Assembly: GCF_014873145.1 (NCBI RefSeq)
Contig: NZ_JADBEK010000001.1
Coordinates: 13,029,169 to 13,093,168, forward strand
From: Nonomuraea angiospora
GTDB lineage: Bacteria > Actinomycetota > Actinomycetes > Streptosporangiales > Streptosporangiaceae
Direction: 5' to 3'
Length of the DNA stretch: 64,000 nucleotides
The notes under the pieces: generated by a model
What the model was told of the DNA's origin: nothing
The model's input: only the letters and a program-made list of their open reading frames with translations
Databases searched by the model: none
Shown: positions 54,244-61,805 of the stretch, in pieces
How positions within the stretch are numbered: the stretch's first letter is position 1
Layout: every line of letters starts with the position of its first letter
Made by a program: the position numbers and the translations under genes

Positions 54244-54999
54244 TCAGTGGGGGACCACTCCGTTCGCCAGGACCCGGCGGTAGGCGGTCACGCGGTCCTC
54301 GATGCTGTCCAGGCAGCAGCTGGAGCACTTCACCGCCTCGTCGGAGGTGTAGTAGAGGCAGCACGTGTTGCGCAGGTAGAACAGCCCTTCGCGATCCCCC
54401 TCTCGCAGCCTGATCACTTCGCCGAGCTTCTCCAGGCCGCCGGTGGAGGCGGCGAGGAACTCCTCGTAGGCCCGTTGCAGCAGATCGACGTCGCCGCCGC
54501 GTCGGCTGGCGATGCAGAATGCCGCCGCGCACCCGTGCGCCACTCCGCCATGGAGCTGGCGCAAGCCCGCCCGGGTGCGCGTCCGCATGGCGTGCGCGAG
54601 CGGGAGAAGATGCTCGTCGAGCACCCAGGAGACGAGCGTGCCGACGGGCGCCTCCACGGCGCTCGGCTCGCGTAGGGCGACCGCCTCGAACCCGTGGTGC
54701 TCGGACAGCCGGATGGCGACGTTGTGCGGTCGCATGTCCACGACCACCCGGTCGAGTGCCCATGCCAGCAACGCGGACGCGGTCACGGTGCCCGCGTACA
54801 CGGCCATGACGGTCAGCGCGGTGGCATGATCCGACTTCTGGCCGCTGGCCGCGCGCTCCGCCTCCAGCACGCGGGAGAGCTCCGCCGATGAGGGGTCGAG
54901 CAGCCGGTCGCAGGCGATCCAGCCGTCGTGCGGCGTCAGGCCACGTTCAAGCCGGAAGCGCTCCCCGAACGATTCCAGCCGGGAAAAGACGTCCATCAC
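54244..54999 (-). CDS. FhuF-like (2Fe-2S) ferric iron reductase
   Basis: The 251-residue protein starts at the ATG at 54999 or the next codon. Its C-terminal motif CC-x10-C-x2-C (Cys213, Cys214, Cys225, Cys228, in NTCCLYY ... VKCSSCCLDS) is the diagnostic FhuF 2Fe-2S ligand set. The rest matches the siderophore-reductase family (VVVDMRPHNVAIRLSEHHG, WVLDEHLLPLAHAMRTRTR). It would reduce ferric siderophore in the cytoplasm to release iron. It lies downstream of an Opp-type importer on the same strand (67-base gap), suggesting that importer carries a metal chelate. Confidence 0.85.
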   Translation of the reverse strand: MMDVFSRLESFGERFRLERGLTPHDGWIACDRLLDPSSAELSRVLEAERAASGQKSDHATALTVMAVYAGTVTASALLAWALDRVVVDMRPHNVAIRLSEHHGFEAVALREPSAVEAPVGTLVSWVLDEHLLPLAHAMRTRTRAGLRQLHGGVAHGCAAAFCIASRRGGDVDLLQRAYEEFLAASTGGLEKLGEVIRLREGDREGLFYLRNTCCLYYTSDEAVKCSSCCLDSIEDRVTAYRRVLANGVVPH

Positions 55000-55036
55000 A
55001 GCAGGACCGAACTACGTATCTCCATAGTAGTGAATG

Positions 55037-55053
55037 ATACCCTGAACGGGTAT
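55037..55053. promoter_or_regulatory. Short inverted repeat upstream of the FhuF-like gene
   Basis: ATACCC-TGAAC-GGGTAT lies in an AT-rich patch 38 bases ahead of the FhuF-like start and 14 bases after the ATPase gene stop. It could be an operator or a weak terminator. It does not match the usual actinomycete iron box. Confidence 0.35.
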
Positions 55054-55066
55054 AGGGTAGGAAGTC

Positions 55067-56764
55067 TCATGTGGAGGCCCGGAGGAGCCGGGTCGTGTAG
55101 GCGTGGGACGGGGATCGGGCCAGGTCTTCGGCCGGGCCGTGCTCAACGACCCGGCCTGCCTGGAGGACCAGGATGCGGTCGCACGACTGGACGGCCTCGC
55201 CCAGGTCGTGGGTGACGAGCAGGACGGCGAGGCCGCGCTCGCCGGCCAGGGACCGCAGCGTGGTGGCGATCCCCGCGCGAGTGGAGACGTCCAGCATGGA
55301 GGTGGCCTCGTCCGCGATGAGCAGCGCGGGGCTGCCGGCGAGAGCTCGGGCGATGGACACCCGCTGGCGCTGGCCGCCGGACAGCTGTCCGGGGAAGCGG
55401 GCGAGGAACTCCGGATCGTCCGGCAGCCCGGCGGCCCTCAGCGACTCCCGGACGCGGCCGAGTCGCTCGCCGCGAGGCACTCCGGCCACGGCCATCGGTT
55501 CGGCCACCAGCGCCGCGACCCGCATGCCAGGGTGGAGGGAGTCGTAGGGGTCCTGGTGGACGAAGCCGATCCGTCGTCGCAGGCGGCGCAGCGCGCGGCC
55601 GGCCGTCAGCTCCTGGCCTTCGAGGGTCACGCGACCGGCGGTCGGCTTGATGAGACCGAGCAGGATCCGGGCGAGCGTACTCTTGCCCGATCCGCTCTCG
55701 CCCACGAGACCGACGATCTCGCCCGCGCTGATCTCGAGGTCGACGTCGCGCAGCGCGTCCACGACACGTGAGCGGGCCCGGTAGGTGTGCCGGATGCCCG
55801 ACGCGCTGACCACGGTGCTTCCCGGCGGGCTGTCGACGCGGGGCACGTTCGGGTAGGAGGGGAGGTCCGGCTCGTCGTGACGGTGGCAGGCGACCTGCGC
55901 CTGTCCGTGTGCGACCAGGGACGGCGTCTCCTCGTGGCAACGCTCGACGGCCAGCGGGCAGCGGGCCGCGAACGCGCAGCCGGGCAGGGCGTGCCCGAGT
56001 GCGGGTGCGGAGCCGGGGATGCTGCCCCACGCGACCTGCCGGTCGGCGACGGGGGTCGCGGTGAGCAGCCCCGCCGTGTAGGGGTGGGCGGAAGACGGGG
56101 ACAGCGCGCGAGCCGGGCGGACCTCGGCGAGGCGGCCCGCGTACATGACGGCGACGCGGTCGGCGTACGGCAGCAGTCCGGACAGGTCGTGCGAGACGAT
56201 CAGCATGCTGGTGCCCAGCTCGGCCAGAAGGGCGAGGACCTGCCGCTGGGTGATGGCGTCCAGGCCGGTGGTGGGTTCGTCCGCGACCAGCAGGTCCGGC
56301 TCGCCGGCCAGGGCGAGCGCGATGGCCACCCGCTGGCGTTGCCCGCCGGACAGCTCGTGCGGATATGACCTGAGCATCATCGGCTGGAGCCCGACGCGGT
56401 CGAGCAGGTCGGCGGGCCGGGCCGTGCCGCCGTGCAGGGCGAGCATCTCGGCGAGCTGGGCGCCGATGCGGTGCACGGGGCTGAGCCCGGTCATCGCGCC
56501 CTGCGGCACGGTGGCGACGCGGGTGCCGCGCACACCTGTCCAGTCGGTCCGTCCGACGAGTTCGTGCTCGCCCAGCAGCGCGGAGCCGCCGGCCCGCGCC
56601 GTGGCGGGGAGCAGGCCGAGCAGGGTGCGGGCCAGCGAGGTCTTGCCGCAGCCGCTCTCGCCGACCAGCGCCAGGATCTCGCCGTCGGCGATGTCGAGGC
56701 TGACGTGCGAGACGGCGGCCAGGCCGCCGTACCGGACGGTCAGGTCACGCACTTTCAAGGTCAT
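55067..56764 (-). CDS. Dual ATP-binding protein of Opp/Nik-type ABC importer
   Basis: The 565-residue protein is two fused ATPases. The first (1-300) has Walker A GESGCGKTS, signature LSGGQRQR, LLVADEPTTGLD and the Opp-type C-terminal Cys motif (GCAFAARCPLAVERC). The second (about 320-565) has GESGSGKST, LSGGQRQR and LLIADEATSMLD, where the Walker-B Glu is kept but the following Pro is Ala. It overlaps the permease gene by ATGA. Fusion of OppD and OppF units is common in actinobacterial peptide, nickel and opine-metallophore importers. Confidence 0.92.
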   Translation of the reverse strand: MTLKVRDLTVRYGGLAAVSHVSLDIADGEILALVGESGCGKTSLARTLLGLLPATARAGGSALLGEHELVGRTDWTGVRGTRVATVPQGAMTGLSPVHRIGAQLAEMLALHGGTARPADLLDRVGLQPMMLRSYPHELSGGQRQRVAIALALAGEPDLLVADEPTTGLDAITQRQVLALLAELGTSMLIVSHDLSGLLPYADRVAVMYAGRLAEVRPARALSPSSAHPYTAGLLTATPVADRQVAWGSIPGSAPALGHALPGCAFAARCPLAVERCHEETPSLVAHGQAQVACHRHDEPDLPSYPNVPRVDSPPGSTVVSASGIRHTYRARSRVVDALRDVDLEISAGEIVGLVGESGSGKSTLARILLGLIKPTAGRVTLEGQELTAGRALRRLRRRIGFVHQDPYDSLHPGMRVAALVAEPMAVAGVPRGERLGRVRESLRAAGLPDDPEFLARFPGQLSGGQRQRVSIARALAGSPALLIADEATSMLDVSTRAGIATTLRSLAGERGLAVLLVTHDLGEAVQSCDRILVLQAGRVVEHGPAEDLARSPSHAYTTRLLRAST

Positions 56765-57612
56765 CGGGCAGCCTCCCGCAGGGCAGGGTTGAGCCGTTCC
56801 TCCACCGCGACGCCGATCAGGGCGAGGCAGAGCACTGTGAGCGTGATGGCGGCGCCGGGCGGCAGCGCCCACCACAGCCAGGCGTCGGACAGGAAGACGC
56901 CGTTGGTCTGCACCCAGTAGAGCGTGGTGCCCCAGCTCGGGGAGGTCGGGTCGCCGAGGCCGAGGAAGGACAGGGTGGCGTCGTAGATGATGGCGACCTT
57001 CGCGGTGCGGACGAAGACCGGGATGAGCAGCGGCCCGATGAGGTACGTGCCGTGGCGGGCCAGCAACCACCAGGCCGGCGCGCCCATGGCCCGCGACACC
57101 TCCAGATGGCCCCGGGACCAGGCGGTGAGCACCCCCGCCCGGAGCACCCGTGCGGGGACCGGCCACAGGATGAGCGCCAGGATCGCCGCCCGGACGCCGA
57201 AGGACTGGCCGAGGAACGCGGCCGCCAGGATGTAGAGGATCAGCTCGGGCAGGATCAGCAGGACGTCCGCGCCGCGCATCAGCGAGACCGACAGCCAGCG
57301 CGGACCGATCCCGGCGGCGCCGCCGACGATCGCGGCGAGCAGGGTGGTGCAGACGGCGACGATGAACGCCAGGCTCAGGGACGTGCCGGCGCCCACGACG
57401 AGCTGGTCGAGCAGGTCCCGGCCGAGATCGTCGGAGCCCAGCGGCAAGCCCGCCCGTGGCGGCGCGTACGGTTCGGCCACCCGCTCGCGCCCCGCGCCGT
57501 CGGGCAGGGTGACTCCGTACACCGCGATGGCGACGATCGCGGCGAGGACGCCCACGCCGATCACTCCTTGCGCGCCGAGCAGGTTCCGGCGCGGCGCCTT
57601 GAGGAACATCAT
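56761..57612 (-). CDS. ABC importer permease (DppC/NikC type)
   Basis: The 283-residue permease starts at ATG 57612 or 57609, overlapping the DppB-type stop. It shows LPLGSDDLGRDLLDQLVVGA, the EAA region WPVPARVLRAGVLTAWSRGHLEV, ATLSFLGLGDPTSPSWGTTL and the final VAVEERLNPAL, all typical of DppC/NikC. Five or six helices are expected. Confidence 0.92.
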   Translation of the reverse strand: MMFLKAPRRNLLGAQGVIGVGVLAAIVAIAVYGVTLPDGAGRERVAEPYAPPRAGLPLGSDDLGRDLLDQLVVGAGTSLSLAFIVAVCTTLLAAIVGGAAGIGPRWLSVSLMRGADVLLILPELILYILAAAFLGQSFGVRAAILALILWPVPARVLRAGVLTAWSRGHLEVSRAMGAPAWWLLARHGTYLIGPLLIPVFVRTAKVAIIYDATLSFLGLGDPTSPSWGTTLYWVQTNGVFLSDAWLWWALPPGAAITLTVLCLALIGVAVEERLNPALREAAR

Positions 57613-58607
57613 TGCCGGCCTCCGGTTCTGGCGCGGGGATCCAGCAGCGGGTACGTCGCGTCGGCCAGCGCGTTCATGAGCACCACCATGACGGTGAGCA
57701 CCAGGAACGCCCCCTGCATGAGCGGGTAGTCGCGGGCGGTGATCGCGTCGAAGGTGAGCCGCCCGAGCCCGGGATAGGCGAAGACGGTCTCGACCACGAT
57801 CGCCCCGGCGGCCAGGAAGCCGATCTCCAGCATGAGGATCGTGTGCACGGGCAGCAGCGCCGGGCGCAGGGCGTGCCTGCGCACGAGCCTGCCGTACGGC
57901 ACTCCGCGGGCGTGGGCATGCTGCACCGGCTCGCTGGTCAGCACGGTGAGCAGGGACGAGCGGGTGTAGAGGAACAGATATCCCATGCCGGTGACGGTCA
58001 GCGTCGCGACCGGAAGGACCAGGTGCTGCAGGACCCCGCCGGCCGTCACCCCTTCCGGCCCGGACACGCCGTAGGTGGGCAGCAGCCGCAGCTTCACCCC
58101 GAACAGGACGATCAGCAGCATGCCCAGCCAGAACTGCGGGACCGAGTCGGCGACCACGGCCGCGCCGAGCAGCCCGGAGCCCTTGCCCCGGCGGCGGCGC
58201 AGGGCGCCCGCGACGCCCAGCGTCACCCCCAGGACGGCGGTCACCGCGGTGCTGGTGCCCACGAGGAGCAGTGTCCACGGCAGCGCGTCCGCCAGCGCCT
58301 GGATGACGGGGCGGCCGTCCGACAGCGAGGTGCCGAGGTCCAGGGTGAACACGCCGGTCAGGTAGTCGAGGAACTGCTGGGGGAGCGGCCGGCCGAAGCC
58401 GTACTGCGTGGCGATCTGCGCGCGCTCGTCGGCGGTCAGCCTGGCCAGCGCCTCCGGGCTGCCGAACAGCTTGAGCGGGCCGCCCGGGAGCGCCCGGGGG
58501 AGCGCGAAGTTGAGCGTGAGCGCGACCAGCAGGACCGAGAGGTATTCGGCCAGCCTGCCGGCGAGGTAGCGGGGGTAGCCGCGGCGGACGGCTTGGACGG
58601 CCGTCAT
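57609..58607 (-). CDS. ABC importer permease (DppB/NikB type)
   Basis: The 332-residue permease starts at ATG 58607, overlapping the binding-protein stop by ATGA. It has the N-terminal RLAEYLSVLLVALTLNFALPRALPGGP, then QYGFGRPLPQQFLDYLTGVFTLDLGTS, an EAA-like loop HARGVPYGRLVRRHALRPALLP, and the final ADATYPLLDPRAR. The substrate is set by the binding protein. Confidence 0.92.
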   Translation of the reverse strand: MTAVQAVRRGYPRYLAGRLAEYLSVLLVALTLNFALPRALPGGPLKLFGSPEALARLTADERAQIATQYGFGRPLPQQFLDYLTGVFTLDLGTSLSDGRPVIQALADALPWTLLLVGTSTAVTAVLGVTLGVAGALRRRRGKGSGLLGAAVVADSVPQFWLGMLLIVLFGVKLRLLPTYGVSGPEGVTAGGVLQHLVLPVATLTVTGMGYLFLYTRSSLLTVLTSEPVQHAHARGVPYGRLVRRHALRPALLPVHTILMLEIGFLAAGAIVVETVFAYPGLGRLTFDAITARDYPLMQGAFLVLTVMVVLMNALADATYPLLDPRARTGGRQ

Positions 58608-60211
58608 CCGAGGCGATAGTCGACGAGGGAGAACTTGTTCACCGCGCCGGCGCCGTTCTGCCAGGTCCAGCCGCTGTAGACGTCCTTGCGGAAGGCGTAG
58701 GCGCCGTTGCGGTAGTACAGGGTGAGGAACGGCATCTGCTCTGCTATCTGGGCCTGGAGCTTCTTGGCCGCCTCCGTTCTGGCCTCCATCGTGGGCGCGG
58801 CCGTCATGGTGGCGATCGTCTCGTCGACGGCCGGGCTCTTGAAGCCGACGACGTTGAGGCTGCCGTCGTCCGGGTCGGAGGCCAGGAGCTGGGCGATGGT
58901 GCCGCTGCTGAGCATGACGGGAGCGGACCAGCCCCACATGGACATGTCGTAGTTGCGGCCCTTGCGGACGTCGTAGTCGGGCCAGACCTTGGCGTCGAGG
59001 GAGTCGGAGTCGAGCGAGGTGACCTTCACCGCGACGCCGACGTTCTTGAGCATGTCGCGGATCAGCTCGGCGCTGCGCAGCCGGTCCGTCGAGGTGCTCT
59101 GCACCAGCAGTTCGTACGCCATGGGCCTGCCGTCCAGCACCCGGATGCCATCCGGTCCCGGCTTGGCGCCGAGAGCGTCGAGCTCCCGCCCGGCCGCTTC
59201 GGCGTCGAAGATCGGCGGGAGCGGGTCGCCCTTGATGGGTGATTCGGCGTGGATGAAGCCGGGGTTGCCCGGGGTGCCCTGACCGAGCAGCGCCGTCTTG
59301 ACCAGATCCGCTGTGTCGACGGCCTTGGCCAGGGCCCGTCGTACCTCGGGGCGGTCGAACGGCGCTCTGGTCGTGTTGAACGCCAGCAGCGTCGAGGCGA
59401 ACTCGGTGCCCTTGACCACGCCGATGTCCGGCTGCCTTTCCAGCGTGGCGAGCTGCTGCGGGGGCACGATGCGCGCGGACATGTGCACCTCTCCGGTGCG
59501 CAGGGCGGCGAACTGGGTGGACTCCTCCGGGATCACGGCCACCTTGATCGAATCCACTCTGGGCTTGCCCAGGGCATAGGTCGGGTTGGCGGTGAGGGTG
59601 TAGCCGCGGGCGTTGTCGTACTTGGCCAGCTTGTACGGCCCGCTGCCGACGGCTTTGTCCACCCCCGCCGTGCTCACCTTCTGCACCGACTCCCAAAGGT
59701 GCTTGGGAAGGATCGCCATGTCGGCCAGGATCCGGCGCGGAAACTCGGGGTCGGGCGCCTTGAGCGTCATGGTCACGGTGTCGCCGTCGGCGCTGACCTT
59801 CGCGATCGGGCGGACGTCGATCGACGAGTCGCCCTCCATGTTCTTGCGGTAGAACTCGACGCTGAACACCACGTCGTCGGCGGTGAGCGGCTTGCCGTCG
59901 TGCCAGGTGACGCCCGGCCGGAGCGGCAGGGCGAACGTCTTGTTGTCGGAGGTCCTGATCTCTTTTGCCAGGAGCGGCGAGACGCCGTCGCCCCGCACGA
60001 TCACCAGCGTGTCGAAGAGCAGCTTCACCAGGTTGTTGCCCGGGTAGCCGGTCTGGTTGGTGAACGGCGTGAGCGTGCCCTCGTCAGAGGAGATGGCGAC
60101 GGTGATGCTCTTCGCCTGCTGGGTGCCGGGGGTGGTGGGTGTCGTGCTGGCGCTGGATCCGCAGGCCGTGAGGAGCGCGAGGGAGAGCAGGGCGGCCGTG
60201 GTTCGGTACAA
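58604..60211 (-). CDS. ABC substrate-binding lipoprotein, family 5
   Basis: The 535-residue lipoprotein starts at a TTG at 60211, six bases after GGAGG. The signal ends in LALLTACGSS. Landmarks are LFDTLVIVRGDG, LRPGVTWHDGKPLTADDVVFSV, GSGPYKLAKYDN, RRALAKAVDTADLV and MSMWGWSAP. It opens the operon binding protein-DppB-DppC-dual ATPase-FhuF. Family 5 binds peptides, nickel-histidine, opines or siderophores; the FhuF partner favours a metal complex. The upstream gap has separated inverted arms GACTCT/AGAGTC around 60275-60312. Confidence 0.92.
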   Translation of the reverse strand: MYRTTAALLSLALLTACGSSASTTPTTPGTQQAKSITVAISSDEGTLTPFTNQTGYPGNNLVKLLFDTLVIVRGDGVSPLLAKEIRTSDNKTFALPLRPGVTWHDGKPLTADDVVFSVEFYRKNMEGDSSIDVRPIAKVSADGDTVTMTLKAPDPEFPRRILADMAILPKHLWESVQKVSTAGVDKAVGSGPYKLAKYDNARGYTLTANPTYALGKPRVDSIKVAVIPEESTQFAALRTGEVHMSARIVPPQQLATLERQPDIGVVKGTEFASTLLAFNTTRAPFDRPEVRRALAKAVDTADLVKTALLGQGTPGNPGFIHAESPIKGDPLPPIFDAEAAGRELDALGAKPGPDGIRVLDGRPMAYELLVQSTSTDRLRSAELIRDMLKNVGVAVKVTSLDSDSLDAKVWPDYDVRKGRNYDMSMWGWSAPVMLSSGTIAQLLASDPDDGSLNVVGFKSPAVDETIATMTAAPTMEARTEAAKKLQAQIAEQMPFLTLYYRNGAYAFRKDVYSGWTWQNGAGAVNKFSLVDYRLG

Positions 60212-60551
60212 CTAAACCTCCGGGGGGTATGAGAGGTGCAGATGACCCCATCGGGGAGGGCGTGCGTTGCACGTGACTCTATAGGTCCGCTCCGTAGATG
60301 CAAGAGTCCATTGTGTAAACACCGTAATTCGCGTTGAGCTGCAATGACGGCTCCGCCCTGGTTGTGCCTTCGGGTGGAGCTGACGCGTGATCTACTATGC
60401 CGACTAATAGTCGTGCCGGCTGTCAGCCCCGATCGCCCATCTGGGCTTCGCCTCGGCGGGGCAGGGGCGGTGGCGATCTGGCGAACCTGCGGGCGAGCTG
60501 CTCTTTCGTGGGCGCGGACGATGAATGAGCTCGGAAAACCCTCGGATTGGA

Positions 60552-60568
60552 ATACGGTAGGGGGGTAT
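60552..60568. promoter_or_regulatory. CsoR-type copper operator
   Basis: ATACGGTAGGGGGGTAT has ATAC/GTAT inverted ends around a G-tract, the pattern bound by copper-sensing CsoR repressors. It lies between TTGGAA (60547-60552) and a TACGTT box, 48 bases before copZ, so bound CsoR would block the promoter until copper rises. No csoR gene is in the window. The rest of 60212-60546 has no convincing gene. Confidence 0.75.
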
Positions 60569-60615
60569 GGTACGTTGCAGGAGTCGACAGGCATCACCGG
60601 AGAGGGTTGATCGAT

Positions 60616-60828
60616 ATGGCTACTGCTACCTACACCGTCAAGGGCATGACCTGCGGCCACTGCGTGAGCTCGGTGAAGGAGGAGGTCGGTGAGGTCTCTG
60701 GGGTCACCTCCGTGGAGGTCGATCTGGCCAGTGGCCTGCTGACCGTGGAGAGTGACGGCCCCGTGGACGCGGCGGAGATCGTCGCGGCCGTGGAGGAGGC
60801 CGGCTACGAGGTGGCGAACCAGTCATGA
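60616..60828 (+). CDS. copZ: CopZ-type copper chaperone
   Basis: The 70-residue protein is a single HMA domain with the copper motif GMTCGHC at residues 10-16, starting at ATG 60616 after GGAGAGGG. It would shuttle Cu(I) in the cytoplasm to CopA and to CsoR. It overlaps the next gene by ATGA and is first in the copper operon controlled by the CsoR-type operator. Confidence 0.95.
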   Translation: MATATYTVKGMTCGHCVSSVKEEVGEVSGVTSVEVDLASGLLTVESDGPVDAAEIVAAVEEAGYEVANQS

Positions 60829-61778
60829 ACGCGGCGACCAAACTGGGTGCGTACGTCCTGGGGCTGGCCGTCGTCTTCGGCGGCGCCCTGGGGGTCGGCA
60901 GCGCGGTGGGGGAGGTCGGCCCCGCCCCGGCGAAGCCGGAACACGGGACGACCCATTCGGCTCCCGCCGCCGACAGTCATGGCGGTCATGCGGAGGCCAC
61001 TACGGCAGCGAAGGATGATACCCCTGGGGGGCTCCAAGTGTCCGAGAGTGGTTACACCCTGAACCCGTTGACCACCGTCAAGCCGGGCGAGCCGACCGAT
61101 TTCCGTTTCACGGTGACGGGCCCCGATGGCAGGCCGGTGACGGACTATCAGGTCGAGCATGACAAGAAGCTGCATTTCATCGTGGTGTCGCGGGATCTGG
61201 GGAGCTTCCAGCATGTGCATCCGGACCTGGGTGCCGATGGCGTGTGGTCGGTGAAGCTGACGCTGGAGGACCCGGGCGCTTACCGGGCCTTCGCCGACTT
61301 CGCCCCCACCGGCGGGAGCGGTCTGACTCTTGGCGCGGATCTGCTGGTGGCAGGGGATTACGCGCCGCAGCCCCTTCCCCAGGTGACTCGTACGGCGACG
61401 GTGGATGGTTACACGGTCTCCCTGGCGGGTGATCTCGTGCCCGGCCAGGCGAGCAAGCTGACGCTGAGCGTGAGCAAGGACGGCAGGCCGGTGACCGACC
61501 TGCAGCGGTATCTGGGGGCATACGGGCATCTGGTGGCGTTGCGGGCCGGGGATCTGGCCTACCTGCACGTGCATCCGGAGGAGAGCGTCAAGGCGGGGCC
61601 GGAGATCACCTTCTACGCGGAGGTGCCCAGCGGCGGCGACTACCGGTTGTTCCTGGACTTCCAGCATGACGGCAAGGTCCGCACCGCGGACTTCACCGCT
61701 CAGGCCGGTGCCGGACAGCCCAAACCCGCGGCGGAGCCGAGCGCAAGCCCTTCTCATGGCGGCAACCACCCGCATTGA
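60825..61778 (+). CDS. His-rich extracytoplasmic copper-operon protein
   Basis: The 317-residue protein has an N-terminal signal anchor (LGAYVLGLAVVFGGALGVGSAVG). It also has His-rich stretches at both ends (EHGTTHSAP, DSHGGHAEA; SHGGNHPH) and two related beta-sandwich domains. The first contains LHFIVVSRDLGSFQHVHPDLG and the second GHLVALRAGDLAYLHVHPEE; these paired His segments would suit metal binding. It is exported or membrane-anchored. Encoded between copZ and copA with ATGA coupling, it probably binds copper outside the membrane. Its family is widespread in actinobacteria but poorly characterised. Confidence 0.8.
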   Translation: MNAATKLGAYVLGLAVVFGGALGVGSAVGEVGPAPAKPEHGTTHSAPAADSHGGHAEATTAAKDDTPGGLQVSESGYTLNPLTTVKPGEPTDFRFTVTGPDGRPVTDYQVEHDKKLHFIVVSRDLGSFQHVHPDLGADGVWSVKLTLEDPGAYRAFADFAPTGGSGLTLGADLLVAGDYAPQPLPQVTRTATVDGYTVSLAGDLVPGQASKLTLSVSKDGRPVTDLQRYLGAYGHLVALRAGDLAYLHVHPEESVKAGPEITFYAEVPSGGDYRLFLDFQHDGKVRTADFTAQAGAGQPKPAAEPSASPSHGGNHPH

Positions 61779-61805
61779 TCGCAGGACACGAAGAAAGGAG
61801 ACGTG

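Noticed and set aside
52706..60211. Full staphylopine-type cluster including biosynthesis.
   Set aside because: No nicotianamine-synthase-like or opine-dehydrogenase gene is present in the window; only transport and reduction functions are supported.
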